Assembly: GCF_002216795.1 (NCBI RefSeq)
Contig: NZ_CP022316.1
Coordinates: 868,001-932,000 of the forward strand
Length of the DNA stretch: 64,000 bases
Source: Brachybacterium avium
GTDB lineage: Bacteria > Actinomycetota > Actinomycetes > Actinomycetales > Dermabacteraceae
Direction of reading: 5' to 3'
The notes below the pieces were generated by a model. It had not been told where the DNA came from. It made no database searches and saw only the letters and a program-made list of their open reading frames with translations. Below are positions 28,925 to 37,147 of this stretch, piece by piece. Numbering within the stretch: the stretch's first letter is position 1; each line of letters opens with the position of its first letter. The position numbers and the translations under genes were made by a program.

Positions 28925-30652
28925 ATGACCACCATCGCCGAGAGCATCGTCCAGGCCCTCACCGACCACGGCGTCACCCAGATGTGGGGCGTCGTCGGCG
29001 ATGCCCTGAATCCGATCACCGACGCGATCCGGCACGAGCCGCGGGCCACCTGGGTCGGGGTGAGGCACGAGGAGGCCGCGGCCTTCGCCGTCGGTGCGCA
29101 GGCCCAGGTGACCGGGCGCCTCGGGGTGTGCATGGGCACCGTCGGGCCGGGGTCGATCCACCTGCTCAACGGCCTCTATGACGCCAAGAAGTCCCACGCC
29201 CCGGTGCTCGCGATCCTGGGCCAGGTCCCCAGTCCCGAGATCGGCAGCGAGTTCTTCCAAGAGGTCGACAACCATCGTCTCTTCGCCGACGTCGCCGTCT
29301 TCTCCCGCACCGTCACCGATCCCGCCCAGATGCCGCTGCTGCTCGAGCAGGCGGTCAACGCCGCCTACGACGGGCCGGGCGTCGCGGTGCTCACCGTCCC
29401 CGGGGACATGGGCTCGCAGAAGCTCCCCCACGGCTCGCGGGAACCGGTGATCGCTCCGCCCGCGACACCGGCGACGGCCGCTGCGGCCTCGATCGATGCG
29501 GCTCGCGAGGTGCTGCGCGAGGCGGAGCACGTCACCCTGCTGGTCGGCATCGGCGCGCAGGAGGCCCGCGGCCCGGTCCTCGAGCTCGCGGAGCGGCTGC
29601 AGGCCCCGATGGTGGTCACGCTGAAGGGGAAGGACACCTTCGACGAGGCCAATCCCTTCGAGGTGGGCCAGTCCGGGCTGATCGGGAACCCGGCGGCCCA
29701 GCACGCATTCGACAAATGCGACGTCCTGGTGCTGATCGGCACCGATTTCCCCTACCGCGAGTGGTACCCGGAAGGGAAGACGGTGATCCAGCTCGATCGG
29801 CGTCAGGCCCACATCGGGCGCCGCACCGCGGTCCAGCACGCGATGGTCGGTGATGCCGGTGCCACTGTACGGGCGCTGCTGGACGGTGATCTCCCCGCCC
29901 GCACGGACACCACCCATCTCGACCGGGCCCGCCGCCGCTACCTGACCTGGCAGTCGGAGCAGGAGCGGCTGGTCGATCCCGACCACGATGAGGACTCCCT
30001 GCTGGGGAAGGTGCGCAGCGTCCTGGACAACCCCGAGGAGCTGATCCGTCCCGAGGTGGTCGCCGCCGCACTGGATCGGCATGCGGCCGCCGACGCCGTG
30101 TTCACCTCTGACACCGGGATGTCGACCGTATGGCTCTCCCGCTTCGTGCGGATGACCGGCGGGCGACGCCTGCTGGGATCCTTCAACCTCGGCTCGATGG
30201 CCAATGCGCTCCCGCAGGCGCTCGGCGTCCAGGCGCTGGACCGCGAGCGCCAGGTCATCTCGTGCAGCGGCGACGGCGGACTGATGATGCTGCTGGGGGA
30301 CCTGCGGACCGCGGTGACCTATGAGCTGCCGGTCAAGGTGCTGGTGTTCGACAACGGCCGGCTCGGGATGGTCAAGCTCGAACAGGAACAGGGCGGCCTG
30401 CCGGAGTTCGGCACCCGGCTGGACAACCCCGACCTCGCCCGGGTGGGCGAGGCCATGGGGCTGGCCTCCCGTCAGGTCTCGGATCCCGACGGGGTCGACG
30501 ACGCCGTGACCTGGCTGCTCGGCCAGGACGGCCCCGCCCTGCTGGACGTGAGGACGAACCCCGAGGAGATCTCCCTGCCACCGAAGGCGACCGTCGGGCA
30601 GGGCTGGGGCTTCGCGATCGCGAAGATCACCGAGAACCTGCCGCCCCGCTGA
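28925..30652 (+). CDS. poxB: Pyruvate dehydrogenase (quinone) / pyruvate oxidase-like ThDP enzyme
   Basis: ThDP- and FAD-dependent enzyme that would decarboxylate pyruvate to acetate with electrons passed to quinone. The 575 residues have the ThDP glutamate in VRHEEAAAFAVGAQAQ, CMGTVGPGSIHLLNGLYDAK typical of PoxB, and the diphosphate motif SCSGDGGLMMLLGDL with VLVFDNGRLGM. Acetolactate synthase relatives are the main alternative, but the GLYDAK segment and stand-alone context favour PoxB. GAAGGAG lies shortly before the ATG. Confidence 0.87.
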   Translation: MTTIAESIVQALTDHGVTQMWGVVGDALNPITDAIRHEPRATWVGVRHEEAAAFAVGAQAQVTGRLGVCMGTVGPGSIHLLNGLYDAKKSHAPVLAILGQVPSPEIGSEFFQEVDNHRLFADVAVFSRTVTDPAQMPLLLEQAVNAAYDGPGVAVLTVPGDMGSQKLPHGSREPVIAPPATPATAAAASIDAAREVLREAEHVTLLVGIGAQEARGPVLELAERLQAPMVVTLKGKDTFDEANPFEVGQSGLIGNPAAQHAFDKCDVLVLIGTDFPYREWYPEGKTVIQLDRRQAHIGRRTAVQHAMVGDAGATVRALLDGDLPARTDTTHLDRARRRYLTWQSEQERLVDPDHDEDSLLGKVRSVLDNPEELIRPEVVAAALDRHAAADAVFTSDTGMSTVWLSRFVRMTGGRRLLGSFNLGSMANALPQALGVQALDRERQVISCSGDGGLMMLLGDLRTAVTYELPVKVLVFDNGRLGMVKLEQEQGGLPEFGTRLDNPDLARVGEAMGLASRQVSDPDGVDDAVTWLLGQDGPALLDVRTNPEEISLPPKATVGQGWGFAIAKITENLPPR

Positions 30653-30661
30653 CGCGGGCCC

Positions 30662-31474
30662 TCACTGCCAGGTCGCGGTCTCCGGATCGACGCCCTGGGC
30701 CCGGGCGCTCTGCTCGATCACGCGCCGCAGCCAGGCGGCGAGTCCCTCGGCGCGCTCGTCGTAGTGGGCGGCGAAGCGCGGATCCTCGGTGTACATCCGT
30801 GCCAGCACCACCTGCATCGCCGGCGTGCAGTCGTAGTGACGGGCGATGGTGGCCCGATGCCGTTCGGCGAGCGCGTTCGCCTCCTCGCCGCCGGGTGGGA
30901 CGCCACGGCCGAAGGCGTCGGCGAGCGCCGCCTCGACAGCATCGGTCTCGTCCTTGATCTCCTGCCACTGCGCGGCATCCCAGTCCCGGGTGCGGGCCGC
31001 TGATTGCTTCCAGGCCTCGGTGCCGCCCCAGCGCTCGCGCGCCTCCTCCTGGTAGGCGGGGTCCCAGTCGGTGCCGAAGATGCGGGCCTGCTCCTCGGGG
31101 CTGAGTCGGGTGCTGCTGTGGTCCATGTCGGTCCTCTCGATCATCTCGTCGACGGCGCGTGCCGTCTTCTCGAGCCGGCGGATCCGTTCCTGAAGCAGGG
31201 TCCGCTGGCGCTGGAGGTGCTCGCGCGGGTCGGCGGAGGGATCATCGAGGATCCTCCCGATCTGCGCGAGCGCCAGACCGAGCTCGCGGTAGACGAGCAC
31301 CCGGTGGATCCGGGCCACGTCATCGGCGTCGTACAGGCGGCACCCCGACCAGCTGCGCCCGCCGGGGCGCACCAGGCCGATCCCGTCCCAGTGGTGCAGG
31401 GTGCGGACGCTGACGCCGACCAGGTCGGCGACGCGCCCTACGGTGAGGTCCTCATGCACTGTCGTCTCGGTCAT
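30662..31474 (-). CDS. MerR family transcriptional regulator, TipA-type
   Basis: A 270-residue regulator. The N-terminal MerR domain has VGRVADLVGVSVRTLHHWD and YDADDVARIHRVLVYRELG, followed by a coiled coil (LQRQRTLLQERIRRLEKTA). The C-terminal half is a TipAS-like antibiotic-recognition domain (EEARERWGGTEAWKQS, CTPAMQVVLARMYTEDPRF). TipA proteins bind thiopeptide-like ligands and activate transporters, but no efflux gene is adjacent. ATG 31474 is preferred to GTG 31483, whose AGGAG would be too close. The stop lies nine bases past the convergent poxB stop. Confidence 0.88.
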   Translation of the reverse strand: MTETTVHEDLTVGRVADLVGVSVRTLHHWDGIGLVRPGGRSWSGCRLYDADDVARIHRVLVYRELGLALAQIGRILDDPSADPREHLQRQRTLLQERIRRLEKTARAVDEMIERTDMDHSSTRLSPEEQARIFGTDWDPAYQEEARERWGGTEAWKQSAARTRDWDAAQWQEIKDETDAVEAALADAFGRGVPPGGEEANALAERHRATIARHYDCTPAMQVVLARMYTEDPRFAAHYDERAEGLAAWLRRVIEQSARAQGVDPETATWQ

Positions 31475-31619
31475 GGGGACCACGCTCCTGCCTGACGTCG
31501 CGTGAGGGTCAAGCGGGATCGTCGGGCCGTGTCATCGAGCTGCGCCATCCCCCGATCCTCCCGCAGCGGCGGCGACGGCGCCAGCGCCCGAATCCGCGCC
31601 GCGACCGTACGCTGGCGGC

Positions 31620-32600
31620 ATGACACTTCCCGTCCTGGTCGACTGCGACACCGGCATCGATGATGCGATCGCCCTGAGCTATCTCGCCGCGCATCCGCAG
31701 GCGGAAGTCGCCGGCATCGTCTCCACCGGCGGCAACGTCGAGGTCACCGCCGTGCACCGCAACAACCTGGTCCTCGCGGAGCTGCTCGGCGTCGACGCGC
31801 CGATCGCCCGCGGCGCGGACCGACCGCTGGTGCAGGAGCCGATGTTCGCCGATGACACCCACGGCCCCGGCGGCCTCGGCCATGCCGTGCTGCCCGAGCC
31901 CACCCGCCCGGGAGATCCGCGCACCGGCGCGCAGCTGTGGGTCGATCTCGCCCGCGCACGTCCCGGCGAGCTGGTGGGGCTGGTGCTGGGACCGCACACG
32001 AATCTCGCCCTGGCCCTGGAGATCGAGCCCGAACTCCCGCACCTGCTGAGGCGTCTGCACTTCATGGGCGGCGCGATCAACCATCGCGGCAACACCGGGC
32101 CCACCAGCGAATGGAACATCGCCGTGGATCCCGAGGCCGCCCAGCGCGTGTTCGCCGCCTTCACCGCCGCCGAGCAGCGCCCGGTGATGGGATCGCTCGA
32201 GGCGACCGAGACCGTCCGCTTCACCCAGGAGGCCCTGGACCGCTTCGAGGAGCTCGCCGCCGTCACCGGGCATCCGGTGGCTGCGATCCTGGGGGAGGCG
32301 CTGCGCTTCTACTTCGAGTTCCACCAGGCCGACGGGTTCGGCTGGATGGCGCATGTCCACGACCCGCTGGTCACCACCCACGCCATCACCGGGGACTTCG
32401 CGAGCACCCGTCCGCTCGCCGTGGACGTCGAGCTGGCCGGGACGCTCACCCGAGGCCAGACCGTCGGCGACGAACTGGGGCGCTGGGGCCGCACCCCGAA
32501 CCTCGAGGTGCTCACCGCGGTGCGGCCCGAGGAGTTCGTCGAGCATCTGCTGGAGACGCTGCGGACCGGGCTGGGCCGGCTCAGCGATCCAGCGTCGTGA
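31620..32600 (+). CDS. Inosine/uridine-preferring nucleoside hydrolase family protein
   Basis: Cleaves the N-glycosidic bond of nucleosides. The 326-residue protein begins with the calcium-binding signature VLVDCDTGIDDAIAL. Further landmarks are GPHTNLALALE, HFMGGA, EWNIAVDPEAAQ and HVHDPLVTTHAI. It overlaps the convergent MaoC gene by 20 bases at the 3' ends. The preferred base is not predictable. Confidence 0.92.
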   Translation: MTLPVLVDCDTGIDDAIALSYLAAHPQAEVAGIVSTGGNVEVTAVHRNNLVLAELLGVDAPIARGADRPLVQEPMFADDTHGPGGLGHAVLPEPTRPGDPRTGAQLWVDLARARPGELVGLVLGPHTNLALALEIEPELPHLLRRLHFMGGAINHRGNTGPTSEWNIAVDPEAAQRVFAAFTAAEQRPVMGSLEATETVRFTQEALDRFEELAAVTGHPVAAILGEALRFYFEFHQADGFGWMAHVHDPLVTTHAITGDFASTRPLAVDVELAGTLTRGQTVGDELGRWGRTPNLEVLTAVRPEEFVEHLLETLRTGLGRLSDPAS

Positions 32601-33564
32601 CCTCGACCGTGAAGCACTGGCGCGGGCCCTTGTCCCCGCGCCCGGCGCGCCAGCCGGTGCAGGTGACGGCGCCCGCGCCCGGATCGTCCTCGTAGGCGAC
32701 CAGGACGGTGCCCGGGAGTGTCACCGGCGCGTCGAAGGACACGTCCCATCGCAGCGGCCGCGAGAGGTCCGCACGGGACTCGGTGAAGGCCCGCGAGGCG
32801 GTGTACATGCCATGCGCGATCGCACGGGGGAACCCGAACGCCTTCGCCGAGACGGCCGAGAGATGGATCGGGTTCACATCCCCGGAGACCGCGGCATAGC
32901 GCCGGCCGGTGTCCGCCGGCAGCGCCCAGCGGCCCGTCGGGCGCGGCGGCTCGAAGTCCCGACGGCGGGAGACGACGCCAGCGGCCGACGGTGCGGTGCC
33001 GGACGGCTCCCCGGCCGAGGGTGCCTCACCGCGCGCCAGGTAGGTGGAGACATCGGTGGCGATGATCTCCCCGTCCTCGCCGAGGATGGTCGAGACCGCC
33101 TCGAAGGTGCGGCCCTTGCGATGCGGGCGCAGGTCCCGCACCCGGCACTCGACGTCGACCAGCTCGCCCACCTGCACCGGTCGGTGCTGGAGCACCTGGT
33201 TGCGCAGATGCACCAGCCCCAGCAGCGCGAAGGGGAAGTCCCGCCGGGCCATCAGCGCGAGCGAGAGCGGGAAGGCGAGCACATGCAGCACTCCCGGGTG
33301 GACCAGGTCGGTGGCCGGGCCGCCCATCAGATGGTCGAAGTCTCGGGCGCGCTCGGCATCGATCCTCACCCTGCGCACCCGGTAGGCGAGCCGGGGAAGC
33401 ACCGGCTCCCCCGTGGTCTTCCCACCGCGACCGCCTCGACCGGGGCGGGGGTCCAGCGCCGCGGCGTAGATCGCCGGGAAGGAGGGGAGGTCGGCGAGGT
33501 CCTTGATCTCCTCCGTGGACCCGTCGGCGGGGCCCGTGCCTGCGATGCGGGACATGGCGCTCAC
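32581..33564 (-). CDS. MaoC-like (R)-hydratase, HtdX-type
   Basis: Double hot-dog hydratase for enoyl-CoA/ACP intermediates, 327 residues. The C-terminal MaoC domain has the hydratase motif AVSGDVNPIHLSAVSAKAFG and IAHGMYTAS. The N-terminal hot-dog domain is degenerate. GTG 33564 overlaps the FabG4 stop by GTGA; ATG 33555 is the alternative. Order MaoC-FabG4-thiolase matches mycobacterial htdX-fabG4-fadA2, so it likely hydrates trans-2-enoyl-CoA here. Confidence 0.88.
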   Translation of the reverse strand: MSAMSRIAGTGPADGSTEEIKDLADLPSFPAIYAAALDPRPGRGGRGGKTTGEPVLPRLAYRVRRVRIDAERARDFDHLMGGPATDLVHPGVLHVLAFPLSLALMARRDFPFALLGLVHLRNQVLQHRPVQVGELVDVECRVRDLRPHRKGRTFEAVSTILGEDGEIIATDVSTYLARGEAPSAGEPSGTAPSAAGVVSRRRDFEPPRPTGRWALPADTGRRYAAVSGDVNPIHLSAVSAKAFGFPRAIAHGMYTASRAFTESRADLSRPLRWDVSFDAPVTLPGTVLVAYEDDPGAGAVTCTGWRAGRGDKGPRQCFTVEVTTLDR

Positions 33565-34901
33565 TTCCCCACCATGTTCTGACCGCACACGCGCAGCGTC
33601 TCGCCGCGGATCCCGCCCGCCTCGGCGGAGCACAGGAAGGCGATCGCCTCGGCGACGTCCACCGGCAGGCCGCCCTGCTGGAGGGAGTTGAGCCGGCGTG
33701 CGACCTCGCGGGTCAGCGCCGGCATCCTGGCGGTCATCTCGGTCTCGATGAAGCCGGGGGCGACGGCGTTCGCGGTGCCGCCGAGGGCCTCGAGCCGTGC
33801 GGCGAGCGCATCGACGAAGGCGATCACCCCGGCCTTCGAGGTCGCGTAGTTCGTCTGCCCGCGGTTGCCGGCGATCCCGCTGGTGGAGGCCAGCGACACC
33901 ACGCGCGGCTGCTCACCGAGCACGTCCCCGGCCTCGATCAGCGCCTCGGTGAGGGTGATCTGGCTGGTGATGTTCACCGCGAGGACCGGGTCCCAGCGGT
34001 CCGGGGTCATATTGGCCAGCAGCTTGTCGCGGGTGATGCCGGCGTTGAGGACCACCGCGTCCAGGGTCAGGCCCCGGCCGCGGAGGAAGGAGACCAGGCG
34101 CTCGCCGGCCCCCTTCGAGGTGACGTCCAGCTGGATCGGCACCGCGCGCAGCTCATTGGCCAGGCGGGAGAGCTCCGTGCCGGCCCCGGGGACATCCAGC
34201 ACCACGAGCTGGGCGCCGTCGGCCGCGAGCGTGCGCGCGATCGCCGCTCCGATGCCGCGCGCCGCCCCGGTGACCAGTGCGGTGCGGCCCGCCAGCGGCA
34301 GCGAGCGGTTCTCGGTCGCGCTGCCGGCCTCGCCGGAGACGGTGAGGAGCTGTCCGGTGATGAAGGCGCTGCGAGCGGAGAGGAAGAATCGCAGGGCGCC
34401 GATCGTCGCCGGGGCGTCCAGCGCCACGCCGTCCTCGACCAGGACGCCGTTGGCCGTGCCGCCGCCGCGCATCTCGTGGGCGAGCGAGCGCAGGAAGCCC
34501 TCGACGCCGCCGCGGGCGGCTGCGCGGCCCGGGTCCTCATCCCCGGCGGGACGGGAGATCGTGACCACCCTCGCGCCGGGGGCGAGGGAGCGCATCGCAC
34601 CGGCCAGCGGCAGCATGATCGGCCCGATCTCCGCCGGGGAGGAGATCTCGTCGAGCACCACGATTACGGAGCCGACGCGGCGGAGCTCCTCGAAGCGGCG
34701 GCGCACGTCGGCGCCCTCCTCCAGGAGCAGATGGGCGATCCGGTCGGCGCCGGCGGAGTCGCCGAGCACCACGACCGGACCGAGCACCGGCTCGGGACGG
34801 TCCTGGCGGCGCAGGAGCCGTGCGGGCCGGGGTAGGCCCAGCTGCTTGGCCAGGGCCCCGCCGGGGGCGGAGCGGATGAAGCGGGTGTAGGCATCGGTCA
34901 T
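33561..34901 (-). CDS. fabG4: High-molecular-weight 3-oxoacyl-ACP/CoA reductase, FabG4-type
   Basis: Two-domain short-chain dehydrogenase of 446 residues. The N-terminal flavodoxin-like domain (about 1-200) lacks a cofactor motif. The C-terminal SDR domain has TGAARGIGAAIARTL, LNAGITRD, the serine in SLASTSGIAGN and the YATSK catalytic pair. This layout matches mycobacterial FabG4 (Rv0242c), an NADH-preferring reductase. It lies 54 bases after the thiolase and is coupled to MaoC by GTGA. Confidence 0.92.
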   Translation of the reverse strand: MTDAYTRFIRSAPGGALAKQLGLPRPARLLRRQDRPEPVLGPVVVLGDSAGADRIAHLLLEEGADVRRRFEELRRVGSVIVVLDEISSPAEIGPIMLPLAGAMRSLAPGARVVTISRPAGDEDPGRAAARGGVEGFLRSLAHEMRGGGTANGVLVEDGVALDAPATIGALRFFLSARSAFITGQLLTVSGEAGSATENRSLPLAGRTALVTGAARGIGAAIARTLAADGAQLVVLDVPGAGTELSRLANELRAVPIQLDVTSKGAGERLVSFLRGRGLTLDAVVLNAGITRDKLLANMTPDRWDPVLAVNITSQITLTEALIEAGDVLGEQPRVVSLASTSGIAGNRGQTNYATSKAGVIAFVDALAARLEALGGTANAVAPGFIETEMTARMPALTREVARRLNSLQQGGLPVDVAEAIAFLCSAEAGGIRGETLRVCGQNMVGK

Positions 34902-34955
34902 GGGGACCTCCGGGTCGAGAGTACGGTCGCGGGCGGCAGCGGTGCTGGTCCCGCG

Positions 34956-36278
34956 TCAGTCGGTGACGGACTCGAGCAGCACGACGGTGCCCTGCCCGGC
35001 AGCGGCGCACACCGAGATCAGGCCGCGCTGGACGATCCCGGTCTCCTTCGCCCGTTCGTGCAGGAGCTTGGCCAGGGTCGCGACCAGGCGGCCGCCGGTG
35101 GCGGCGAAGGGATGGCCGGCGGCGAGGGAGGAGCCGGCGACGTTGAGCTTGGCACGGTCGATGCTGCCGAGGGCTCCGCCGCGACCCAGCCGTTCCCGAC
35201 AGAACTCCTCGGACTCCCAGGCCTTCAGGGTGGTCAGCACCGTGGAGGCGAAGGCCTCGTGGATCTCGTAGAAGTCCAGATCCTGCAGGGCCAGATCGTT
35301 GGCGTCCAGCAGTGCGGGCACGGCATAGGCCGGGGCCATCAGCAGACCCTCCTCGCCGTGCACGAAGTCCACCGCGGCGCTGCGCGCATCGACCACCCGG
35401 GCGAGCGGGGTCAGACCCTTCTCGGCCGCCCAGTCGGCGCTGCCCAGCAGCACCGAGGAGGCGCCGTCGGAGAGCGGGGTGGAGTTCCCGGCGGTCATGG
35501 TGGGCTCAGCGACCTCCGGGGACTTCGTGCCGAAGACGGGCCGGAGCGAGCCGAGCTTCTCCAGCGTGGAATCGGGGCGCAGGTTCTGGTCCCGGGAGAG
35601 GCCGCGGTAGCCGGTGACCAGGTCGTCGAAGAAGCCGGCGTCGTAGGCGGCGGCGAGCTTCTGGTGCGAGGCGAGCGCGAGCTCGTCCTGGGCCTCGCGG
35701 GGGATGCCCCACTCGGCGGTGGTCTGCGCCTGGTGCTCACCCATGGACAGCCCGGTGCGGGGCTCGCCGTTGCGGGGCGGGACCGGTGCGAGATCCGCGG
35801 GCCTGATCGTGCTGAACGCCGCGATCCGCTGCATCGCGGTCTTCGCCGCGAAGGCGCGGTGGAGGATCCGGCGCAGCCGCGGGGTGACCTCGATCGGGGC
35901 ATCTGAGGCGGAGTCCACACCGCAGGCGATGCCGGAGTCGATCTGACCGAGCTGGATCCGGTTGGAGACGTGGATCAGGGTCTCCAGGCTGGTGGCGCAG
36001 GCCTTGGACATGTCGATCGTGGGGGTGCGCGGGTCCAGCGGGGTGCCCAGCGCGCTCTCGCGGGTGAGGTTGAGGTCCCCGGCGAGCTTCAGCACGGCGC
36101 CGCCGGCGACCTCGCCGAGCTTCTCCCCCTGCAGGCCGAACCGGGCCACCAGGCCCTCGAGCGCTGCGGTGAGCATGTCCTGGTTGGAGATGCCGGCATA
36201 GGGGCCGCCGGAACGGGCGAAGGGGATCCGGTTGCCGCCGAGGATCAGGGCGTCGCGCGGGACGTCGGGATGGGTCAC
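34956..36278 (-). CDS. Acetyl-CoA acyltransferase (thiolase), FadI/FadA2-like
   Basis: Final thiolytic step of beta-oxidation, about 440 residues. It has the acyl-cysteine in SKACATSLETL, the histidine in YEIHEAFASTVL, GHPFAATGGRLVATL, and the second cysteine in ISVCAAAGQGTVVLLE. I prefer GTG 36278 (AGAGGTG six bases upstream) over GTG 36287. It heads a three-gene leftward operon, divergent from the TetR gene. Confidence 0.92.
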   Translation of the reverse strand: MTHPDVPRDALILGGNRIPFARSGGPYAGISNQDMLTAALEGLVARFGLQGEKLGEVAGGAVLKLAGDLNLTRESALGTPLDPRTPTIDMSKACATSLETLIHVSNRIQLGQIDSGIACGVDSASDAPIEVTPRLRRILHRAFAAKTAMQRIAAFSTIRPADLAPVPPRNGEPRTGLSMGEHQAQTTAEWGIPREAQDELALASHQKLAAAYDAGFFDDLVTGYRGLSRDQNLRPDSTLEKLGSLRPVFGTKSPEVAEPTMTAGNSTPLSDGASSVLLGSADWAAEKGLTPLARVVDARSAAVDFVHGEEGLLMAPAYAVPALLDANDLALQDLDFYEIHEAFASTVLTTLKAWESEEFCRERLGRGGALGSIDRAKLNVAGSSLAAGHPFAATGGRLVATLAKLLHERAKETGIVQRGLISVCAAAGQGTVVLLESVTD

Positions 36279-36410
36279 TGTGTGCACCTCTTCGTGGTCG
36301 CTGCCCAGCCGTGCTCACTGCTCGAGAGCACGACCGTGCAGGGTCGGAGTACTGCGGGACGGAAGGTCAGCGGGCCCGGCCGACATTCGCAGGCCGTTCC
36401 CCGAGGAGAC

Positions 36411-36448
36411 TTTACATAGAACCGGGAGTACTTGATACCCTAGGTTCT
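36411..36448 (+). promoter_or_regulatory. Palindromic operator and promoter of the TetR gene
   Basis: Inverted arms AGAACC (36418-36423) and GGTTCT (36443-36448), with inner GGG/CCC pairing, end exactly at the TetR GTG. TTTACA (36411-36416) could serve as -35, and TACCCT (36436-36441) as a -10 with a 19-base spacer, which would place transcription start at the GTG. A TetR dimer bound here would cover the promoter and might also affect the divergent thiolase operon. Confidence 0.55.
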
Positions 36449-37147
36449 GTGAACGCGACGACGCAAGCCCCCGTGGACGGCCGATCGGCCCGCTGGGCCC
36501 GCCACCGGGAGGAGAGGCGGGCCGAGCTGCTCGACGTGGCCCGCCACCTCATCCACGAGAAGGGCCCCGACGTGACGATGGAGGACATCGCCGCGGCCTC
36601 CGGCACCTCGAAGTCCATCGTCTACCGGTACTTCGAGGACAAGGCGCACCTCCAGCGAACACTGGGCCGCAGCATCCTGTCCTCGATGCACACCAAGCTG
36701 CTGGAGGAGATGCGCTCGCTGGAGGCCGAGGTCGGCCGCGAGGCGGGGGCCGACGAGCGCATCCACGCGATGATCCGCGCCTATGTCGAGACCGCGCAGC
36801 GCTCCCCCGGCGTGTACCGCTTCGTCACCCGGCCCAGTGACGGGTTGAACCACTTCCTGGCCGCCGTGTCGCGCCTGGTGGCGACGTTCCTGCCGGGGGA
36901 CATCCCGGCTCCGCAGGTCTGGGCCCACGGCGCCGTGGGCTTCGTCGAGCGGGCGGTCGACACCTGGATGACCTCCCAGGAGACGGCCGTTCAGGGATCC
37001 GGCGAGCGCGGGCCTGCCGGGTCGACGAACACCGCTCCCGCCGCCGCGCTTCCCCGCTCCACCTCTGAGACCCACTCCATTCCGCTCACCGCTGATCAGC
37101 TGGTCACCCATCTGGTCACCTGGCTCATGAAGGGACTGCACGCATGA
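36449..37147 (+). CDS. TetR family regulator of the beta-oxidation cluster
   Basis: A 232-residue repressor-type protein. The helix-turn-helix is TMEDIAAASGTSKSIVYRYF (about residues 48-67). The rest is a ligand domain of unknown specificity; acyl-CoA is a reasonable guess from the neighbours. GTG 36449 has no ribosome-binding site and abuts the palindrome, consistent with a leaderless mRNA. It overlaps the acyl-CoA oxidase gene by ATGA, so regulator and oxidase are co-expressed. Confidence 0.88.
   Translation: MNATTQAPVDGRSARWARHREERRAELLDVARHLIHEKGPDVTMEDIAAASGTSKSIVYRYFEDKAHLQRTLGRSILSSMHTKLLEEMRSLEAEVGREAGADERIHAMIRAYVETAQRSPGVYRFVTRPSDGLNHFLAAVSRLVATFLPGDIPAPQVWAHGAVGFVERAVDTWMTSQETAVQGSGERGPAGSTNTAPAAALPRSTSETHSIPLTADQLVTHLVTWLMKGLHA

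Noticed and set aside
31545-31560. Third copy of the TCCCCCGAT hairpin
   Set aside because: Only one arm (CCCCCGAT) is present near 31550, with no complementary arm within 60 bases.
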